The notes beneath the pieces were generated by a model, which saw only the letters and a list, made by a program, of their open reading frames with translations, was not told the DNA's origin and searched no databases. This document shows, piece by piece, positions 58,101 through 64,000 of a stretch of 64,000 nucleotides of DNA. Every line of letters begins with the position of its first letter. Position 1 is the stretch's first letter. Location of the stretch: the NCBI RefSeq assembly GCF_026151205.1, contig NC_087077.1, positions 20,543,510-20,607,509 of the forward strand, read 5' to 3'. Position numbers and translations under genes: made by a program. This stretch comes from Bolinopsis microptera. Its lineage: Eukaryota > Ctenophora > Tentaculata > Lobata > Bolinopsidae.

Positions 58101-58202
58101 ACTACCCAAGCCCCTAACATTCCAAGAACAAACAGCGAAAACAAATAGCACAGCACACAGTGTTGATCCCATCTTGATTTTGGGCGTAGACTCTCCAGCC
58201 AT
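55119..58202 (-). CDS. Non-LTR retrotransposon protein: AP-like endonuclease plus reverse transcriptase
   Basis: A single uninterrupted 1027-residue frame. Endonuclease (about 25-296): SWNVRGLG (Asn 28), LQETK (Glu 70), NSYG, CGDFNSKLG (Asp 183, Asn 185), TWTG, LDYVLC and RSDHKPV (Asp 288, His 289), all the key residues of an APE-type nicking domain. RT (about 510-800): NRASGPDNLQNELIKY, LRPLTLL, GIDMSRAFDTV (Asp 660), GAFQGDSLSG, and EYSDDCDFADED (YSDD at 761-764, with Ser where Ala is usual). The C-terminal region has NSNSWSPKK, HRRHLRSIL and GHILRSMENTP, common in LINEs. The first 25 residues are oddly hydrophobic. No separate ORF1, RNase H or CCHC knuckle is seen. The complete frame and intact motifs suggest a recent, possibly active copy. 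Clade not settled (RTE-, I- or jockey-related). Confidence 0.93.
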   Translation of the reverse strand: MAGESTPKIKMGSTLCAVLFVFAVCSWNVRGLGSPDTAVNDKTRSERLLKRELLGNDCKRYGMDIVGLQETKCINQVDIILHNNYRLLIFDQKEQCHGGIGFVISPKLQPFITTFKQISDRVGYIDFCFPLKGGSNKNFRIINSYGLTSLRAQQQPDKLSQFYRDLHNVSSTPSKWEMFHCGDFNSKLGKRTRVDEQLGLEGLIGRHGIGTRNENGEHLLEFMVKEDLTACNTLFDHPSRHKLTWTGEHRTKRNTPIYAQLDYVLCRRRSTVLIKDSRSYGGAELRSDHKPVVTRLTLKNHVLIHKTKKSDSTQFDCSTLYRDKELRQKYQSAIAERLSGKTYPDDPNEKMNELFSDIRACAEETVPLKGKSSKQNFSSDLTVASLVAKKRDQTLKIKSAPNGSDVSGDRRAVRKIQNSISKRLVQINNMKADALAEEINNTDDARKMFEASRSLAGIKKSGNIVVNDINNNPIGTDLGKANTAKSFFEKQLTEGVEAGLQPFTCDPKPLDNPITPVEVELAASKLKSNRASGPDNLQNELIKYAHPITFEKYAEAINESFSGNKYISSIGQGIVTPLQKPGKPKGPLTSLRPLTLLNGSRKMLTQIALKRVESRIDNYTMPWQSAYKRGRSCSDIVWAQRMLISVVMRKKWTFSKMGIDMSRAFDTVKRDTIINVLKDAGCSEDDIRLVQYLLSNTLLRVRVNCSLSEEFESLLGAFQGDSLSGKLFTLILAAALHHLRAVSGRPNPPVSELGFPTEWEYSDDCDFADEDIEKLRIFLPTVKEILKDWNLQVNESKTEFSTFYLAKKSDKDTNGQPLANNEPWRSNKSLGSLLCTEKDIQRRRILAEIAFKNFGKVWLSGKKISLERKLRLYDAQVVSVLIYNSNSWSPKKATMEKMDTLHRRHLRSILNIKWPKGMISNKALYERCKVEKLSKRIEHQRWKMFGHILRSMENTPAQTALSFAIESDNLFIGRLGRPRMNLLSVLRSDLNSRNLQMDNLHELNEIRDIAACNRCWENLFQGYSLPH

Positions 58203-59641
58203 AGCTGTATGTGGGTCGTCACTCCTACATTCTACCTATTTTATACATATTTTATAATTGTCTTTGGAGTTGGAGGTTCTACTGTAAGTTTATAACGAAT
58301 TTGGAGATGCTGTGGTATTTCTGAACTACAGAATAATTTTAGAATGCGATATTATTGAAAATGGAAAGTTCATTTCACAGTTTTTGAAATTTCAAAATGA
58401 AGTGAAGCATTTTTTGAAACTGTTTTTACTTTTCACAAGTCCACCCCTACATTAACTCCTGTGCACAATTAACAGTTTGACAGTCCCGAGCCCCGAGCGC
58501 ACGCGCATGAGATTACTCAGTAACCATGGTAACGCATGATATTACTGACCCATTCCATTTCCCGTACAAAGGTTACAAAACACAATTAGCATGCTCATTG
58601 CTGGCCCGTAATAAGATTTGATTTGACTCAGACTTATCTAATCCACTCAACAACGTTTATCTGTACTATTCGGGACTGATTCTGTAGTATCGGCCACGTG
58701 ACCAGTGTGTATCAGTCCCGTGACCCGTGTAGTATCACATATGGGTTAGCTCACGTGATCCCGGCTCATTTCCTCCCGGAGTTACTTGTGGCACAGCTTA
58801 CAGTTTATCAGCTGGGGCTCACTTTACAGGTCCCTGCTGGGGCTCACTTTACAGGTCCCTGCGATTTATCAACGCAGTGAAATTAGCCCTAATACAAATT
58901 ATATCAACGCGCTGTTTCGGTACGTTTCCTGATTGGAGGAGTGGAGTCACGTGGTATGTTTGCTGGCTTCTGATTGGTCAGTTTGCTTGATTGGATTACC
59001 AGAAGAGCTCTGCGCCAATTCAAATAATTAAATTAGCTGATATGGTGTGGGAGACCATGAGCTATATTGCGTATAGCTGCATTTGTCATGCTTATTTTCT
59101 TATCGCACAACCTTTCTTGATTGATTTGCAGCGGTCAACAAATACGTTTCAACCGGAATAGTCAAACAATGAGGTACAATGACTATGAGTTATTCAGAAA
59201 TTTCACGAGTCGCTTTTGTGAAAATTTACTTTTGTGAACATTTCGACCGTCGTGAAAATTTTAATATTTTTTGTCTGTTTAGTTGATTGAATTTCAAAAT
59301 ACAGTTTAACCTCACGACCATCAAACATTTAGGACATTTTGTTGAGGATACAAATAAATATGTACAAATGAATAGGTAAAAATTTAGTGCAGTCTTCAAT
59401 GAGAGTAAAACTGGTCGTTAAGGAGTTATGTAATTATTTTATCGTTTGAATTATAATCTGTAACGTTAAAATACTTTGCCAACTTGCTCCTTGTAAGATG
59501 CTTAGTTAAGTTATTGTGCTAAGTTAAGCTATATAGTACGTGATCGGATACTTTTCCGTATTAATCCAACAATTATTACTTTTTATTTTCACAATAAAAT
59601 CGAATCTAATCTCATCGAATAAGCGCCGCGCGCTCGTTCTT
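58203..59641. other. 5' flank of the LINE and intergenic sequence
   Basis: The LINE 5' untranslated region probably lies just upstream of 58202, but its end is not visible. GTAACCATGGTAAC at about 58521-58534 is another X-box. A 25-bp duplication (GCTGGGGCTCACTTTACAGG) lies near 58810-58860. ATTGG motifs occur near 58933-58993. No gene recognised. Confidence 0.5.
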
Positions 59642-62600
59642 CAACCAGCCCTCTCCCCGAGTAGTTCCCAACAAGCCCTCTCCCCGAGTAGTTCCAAACC
59701 AGCCCTCTCCCCGAGTAGTTCCCAACCAGCCCTCTCCCCGAGTAGTTCCCAACCAGCCCTCTCCCCAAGTAGTTCCCAACCAGCCCTCTCCCCGAGTAGT
59801 TCCCAACCAGCCCTCTCCCCGAGTAGTTCCCAACCAGCCCTCTCCCCGAGTAGTTCCCAACCAGCCCTCTCCCCGAGTAGTTCCCAACCAGCCCTCTCCC
59901 CGAGTAGTTCCCAACCAGCCCTCTCCCCGAGTAGTTCCCAACCAGCCCTCTCCCCGAGTAGTTCCCAACCAGCCCTCTCCTAGAGTAGTTCCCAACCAGC
60001 CCTCTCCCCGAGTAGTTCCCAACCAGCCCTCTCCCCGAGTAGTTCCCAACCAGCCCTCTCCCCGAGTAGTTCCCAACCAGCCCTCTCCCCGAGTAGTTCC
60101 CAACCAGCCCTCTCCCCGAGTAGCCCCCAACCAGCCCTCTCCCCGAGTAGTTCCCAACCAGCCCTCTCCCCGAGTAGTTCCCAACCAGTCCTCTCCCCGA
60201 GTAGTTCCCAACCAGCCCTCTCCCCGAGTAGTTCCCAACCAGCCCTCTCCCCGAGTAGTTCCTAACCAGCCCTCTCCCCGAGTAGTTCCCAACCAGCCCT
60301 CTCCCCGAGTAGTTCCCAACCAGCCCTCTCCCCGAGTAGTTCCCAACCAGCCCTCTCCCCGAGTAGTTCCCAACCAGCCCTCTCCCCAAGTAGTTCCCAA
60401 CCAGCCCTCTCCCCGAGTAGTTCCCAACCAGCCCTCTCCCCGAGTAGTTCCCAACCAGCCCTCTCCCCGAGTAGTTCCCAACCAGCCCTCTCCCCGAGTA
60501 GTTCCCAACCAGCCCTCTCCCCGAGTAGTTCCCAACCAGCCCTCTCCCCGAGTAGTTCCCAACCAGCCCTCTCCCCGAGTAGTTCCCAACCAGCCCTCTC
60601 CTAGAGTAGTTCCCAACCAGCCCTCTCCCCGAGTAGTTCCCAACCAGCCCTCTCCCCGAGTAGTTCCCAACCAGCCCTCTCCCCGAGTAGTTCCCAACCA
60701 GCCCTCTCCCCGAGTAGTTCCCAACCAGCCCTCTCCCCGAGTAGCCCCCAACCAGCCCTCTCCCCGAGTAGTTCCCAACCAGCCCTCTCCCCGAGTAGTT
60801 CCCAACCAGTCCTCTCCCCGAGTAGTTCCCAACCAGCCCTCTCCCCGAGTAGTTCCCAACCAGCCCTCTCCCCGAGTAGTTCCTAACCAGCCCTCTCCCC
60901 GAGTAGTTCCCAACCAGCCCTCTCCCCGAGTAGTTCCCAACCAGCCCTCTCCCCGAGTAGTTCCCAACCAGCCCTCTCCCCGAGTAGTTCCCAACCAGCC
61001 CTCTCCCCGAGTAGTTCCCAACCAGCCCTCTCCCCGAGTAGTTCCCAACCAGCCCTCTCCCCGAGTAGTTCCCAACCAGCCCTCTCCCCGAGTAGTTCCC
61101 AACCAGCCCTCTCCCCGAGTAGTTCCCAACCAGCCCTCTTCCCGAGTAGTTCCCAACCAGCCCTCTCCCCGAGTAGTTCCCAACCAGCCCTCTCCCCGAG
61201 TAGTTCCCAACCAGCCCTCTCCCCGAGTAGTTCCCAACCAGCCCTCTCCCCGAGTAGTTCCCAACCAGCCGTCTCCCTGAGTAGTTCCCAACCAGCCCTC
61301 TCCCCGAGTAGTTCCCAACCAACCCTCTTCCCGAGTAGTTCCCAACCAGCCCTCTCCCTGAGTAGTTCCCAATCAGCCCTCTCCCCGAGTAGTTCCCAAC
61401 CAGCCCTCTCCCCGAGTAGTTCCCAACCAGCCCTCTCCCCGAGTAGTTCCCAACCAGCCCTCTCCCCGAGTAGTTCCCAACCAGCCCTCTTCCCGAGTAG
61501 TTCCCAACCAGCCCTCTCCCTGAGTAGTTCCCAATCAGCCCTCTCCCAGAGTAGTTCCCAACCAGCCCTCTCCCTGAGTAGTTCCCAACCAGCCCTCTCC
61601 CCGAGTAGTTCCCAACCAGCCCTCTCCCTGAGTAGTTCCCAACCAACCCTCACCCCGAGTAGTTCCCAACCAGCCCTCTCCCCGAGTAGTTCCCAACCAG
61701 CCCTCTCCCCGAATAGTTCCCAACCAACCCTCTCCCTGAGTAGTTCCCAACCAGCCCTCTCCCCGAGTAGTTCCCAACCAGCCCTCTCCCCGAGTAATTC
61801 CCAACCAGCCCTCTCCCCGAGTAGTTCCCAACCAGCCCTCTCCCCGAGTAGTTCCCAACCAGCCCTCTCCCCGAGTAGTTCCCAGCCAGCCCTCTCCCTG
61901 AGTAGTTCCCAACCAGCCCTCTCCCCGAGTAGTTCCCAACCAGCCCTCTCCCCGAGTAGTTCCCAACCAGCCCTCTCCCCGAGTAGTTCCCAACCAGCCC
62001 TCTCCCCGAGTAGTTCCCAACCAGCCCTCTCCCCGAGTAGTTCCCACCAGCCCTCTCCCCGAGTAGTTCCTAACCAGCCCTCTCCCCGAGTAGTTCCCAA
62101 CCAGCCCTCTCCCCGAGTAGTTCCCAACCAGCCCTCTCCCCGAGTAGTTCCCAACCAGCCCTCTCCCCGAGTAGTTCCCACCAGCCCTCTCCCCGAGTAG
62201 TTCCTAACCAGCCCTCTCCCCGAGTAGTTCCTAACCAGCCCTCTCCCCGAGTAGTTCCCAACCAGCCCTCTCCCCGAGTAGTTCCCAACCAGCCCTCTCC
62301 CCGAGTAGTTCCCACCAGCCCTCTCCCCGAGTAGTTCCTAACCAGCCCTCTCCCCGAGTAGTTCCTAACCAGCCCTCTCCCCGAGTAGTTCCCAACCAGC
62401 CCTCTCCCCGAGTAGTTCCCAACCAGCCCTCTCCCCGAGTAGTTCCCACCAGCCCTCTCCCCGAGTAGTTCCTAACCAGCCCTCTCCCCGAGTAGTTCCC
62501 AACCAGCCCTCTCCCCGAGTAGTTCCCAACCAGCCCTCTCCCCGAGTAGTTCCCAACCAGCCCTCTCCCCGAGTAGTTCCCAACCAGCCCTCTCCCCGAG

Positions 62601-62815
62601 TAGTTCCCACCAGCCCTCTCCCCGAGTAGTTCCCAACCAGCCCTCTCCCCGAGTAGTTCCCAACCAGCCCTCTCCCCGAGTAGTTCCCAACCAGCCCTCT
62701 CCCCGAGTAGTTCCCAACCAGCCCTCTCCCCGAGTAGTTTCCAACCAGCCCTCTCCCCGAGTAGTTCCCAACCAGCCCTCTCCCCGAGTAGTTCCCAACC
62801 AGCCCTCTCCCCAGC
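59642..62815. repeat. 27-bp satellite with 621-bp and 134-bp higher-order periods
   Basis: About 118 units built on CCAACCAGCCCTCTCCCC and GAGTAGTTC. Marker variants recur 621 bp (23 units) apart: CTCCTAGAG at 59980/60601, TAGCCCCCAA at 60121/60742, CCAGTCC at 60189/60810. At 62041-62450 a unit with a one-base deletion (TTCCCACCAG) recurs every 134 bp. As 27 is a multiple of three, all frames stay open for long distances, giving spurious repetitive ORFs. Confidence 0.97.
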
Positions 62816-62841
62816 TGGTTAAGTGCTGGGGAGAGGGCTGG
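62799..62841. other. Inverted unit capping the 27-bp satellite
   Basis: The final unit CCAGCCCTCTCCCCAGC (62799-62815) is followed, after a 9-base loop, by its exact reverse complement (62825-62841). This is a 17-bp perfect stem at the end of the array. Confidence 0.9.
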
Positions 62842-63624
62842 TGAGTAGATCTGTTAAGGAGATCACCAACAACCAGCCCGGTCATCGCACCTTCATAGAG
62901 TTAGACGGGTTCCTTCTAGTAATCCTAATGCCTGACAATAACATTGTCTCTAAGTGGCTTATTGTGTTGCAAGGATTTATACTGCATTAAGTAATTATTG
63001 TTGCTTTCTAAATCAATTAGCGTATTTATATAACAATAAAATTATTCCATCTTGTCTACAGCTTGACTCAACGTGTTCGCTTTATTAGATTAGGTCGCTT
63101 AGTCAGAGCTCTGTTAATTTCAGCCCTTGTTTTACTTAACCCCTACTAGTAATAGCTGTTTTACGCGTTTATAGGCACTCAACGCGTAATCTTATATTAG
63201 TTATTACCTTATTAATTTACCGAGAAAACATGCACACATATCAACTGTTCTGTTTTCCTTGAAATTTACTTATTTGCGTAGAAAACGTTAAGATTTGAGT
63301 GTCAAAAAGGAATTTGTTTGGGACTAAATTTATTTGTTCGTGCCTGCCCACGTCATATTGTACTCCGACTGGATCTTCCTCAAACATACAATTCAAATGA
63401 TAGAAAATGGTTTAATGATTTGTTAATTTTATCTGTTAATTCTTATATATATTCACATCGTAACGCTCTTATTTACATTTTTAGTATCGGATAACACTGC
63501 AATCACTGAGCCAAAGAACATGTTCTGTGGATTATCACCAGGTAACTACTACTTCTAAGAAACTATCACTAAGTGTTACCATGGAAACTATCACTGTAAC
63601 CAACTATCACACATAAACCACCTC
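62842..63624. other. Intergenic, no gene seen
   Basis: AT-rich sequence. GTTACCATGGAAAC near 63577 is a one-mismatch X-box palindrome. Nothing else recognised. Confidence 0.5.
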
Positions 63625-63829
63625 ATTTTTATAAATCATAAATAATGTTCCACAGAACTCTAACGTTCTGAGTTCTTATTAGTAACCACCATTTTTATAA
63701 ATCATGAATAATGTTCCACAGAACTCTAACGTTCTGAGTTCTTATTAGTAACCACCACTTTTATAAATCATAAATAATGTTCCACAGAACTCTATAAGTA
63801 ACGTTCTGAGTTCTTATTAATAACCATAG
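63625..63829. repeat. 66-bp tandem repeat, 3 copies
   Basis: Copies start at 63625, 63691 and 63757. Each contains GAACTC, then TAACGTTCT, then GAGTTC, which can form a hairpin. The third copy has a 6-base insertion (ATAAGT). Confidence 0.9.
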
Positions 63830-64000
63830 TATTTATTGAAGATTTCAGCCCTTTAACTCCATCTAATTCGTATATTAAACCACTTACCAGTAACAGGATT
63901 AGTAACATACAGCTAGCTCCCTTATTTGGGTCACTTCCTCTATATCTAACTTATGCTAGGTCTAAGTTAAACAGCTGGGGAAACTTTATTAAAGTATGAA

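Noticed and set aside
55165-58257. Plus-strand frames across the LINE
   Set aside because: Antisense shadows of the 1027-codon LINE frame.
59540-62885. Long repetitive open frames on both strands (up to 685 codons, nonapeptide repeats)
   Set aside because: They lie wholly in a 27-bp satellite; the period is a multiple of three, so all frames stay open. Different frames give different peptides with equal length, and there is no non-repeat domain.

Overview
This is eukaryotic, almost certainly metazoan, nuclear DNA. It holds one intronless class-A (rhodopsin-type) receptor gene, a Ty3/gypsy LTR retrotransposon, several non-LTR retrotransposons, long-TIR DNA elements, MITEs, tRNA-derived SINEs and many minisatellites. 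The sequence alone does not fix the species; an invertebrate such as a cnidarian or another early-branching animal is plausible but unproven. Most of the window is repeats and mobile elements. The only convincing host gene is the receptor at 1883-2815.

Layout. 1-0.9 kb: a 35-bp minisatellite. 1.9-2.8 kb: the receptor. 5.0-8.7 kb: a foldback element with ~1.4-kb inverted arms. 8.7-9.1 kb: a MITE. 9.4-10.7 and 19.1-19.25 kb: the two parts of a 46-bp satellite. Between them is a nest of mobile elements. A 5'-truncated LINE tail (10677-19103) is split by a TIR element (11033-18702). That element has 1299-bp TIRs, AG...CT ends and a 6-bp TSD (TCGGGA), and encodes a C2H2 zinc-finger/coiled-coil protein. 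Its left TIR is split in turn by a 4.1-kb element (11280-15384) with 121-bp terminal direct repeats, which encodes an AlkB-like dioxygenase fused to an SGNH-hydrolase-like domain. This nest is the most novel part of the window.

20-40 kb: a 21-bp and a 42-bp minisatellite, tRNA-derived SINEs, a decayed LINE, a duplicated segment with a hAT-like MITE in one copy, and long stretches with no recognisable gene. Parts of 25-38 kb and 41.8-46.3 kb are rich in single-base indels, which suggests low consensus quality or strong decay.

41.6-53.3 kb: a 44-bp satellite interrupted by a Ty3/gypsy element (43592-51905). Its LTRs carry an array of hairpins with different stems but nearly the same CACACT loop, and the 3' LTR holds a nested MITE. 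53.4-55.0 kb: 25-bp and 40-bp minisatellites. 55.1-58.2 kb: a complete single-ORF non-LTR retrotransposon (endonuclease plus RT) on the minus strand. 59.6-62.8 kb: a 27-bp satellite with 621-bp and 134-bp higher-order periods, capped by an inverted unit.

A signal that no feature list would name: several unrelated minisatellites and many single sites share a palindromic core of the form GTTACCATGGTAAC. It fits the X-box consensus bound by RFX transcription factors (GTNRCC, 0-3 spacer bases, RGYAAC). All family calls are from reading motifs; no database search was run.
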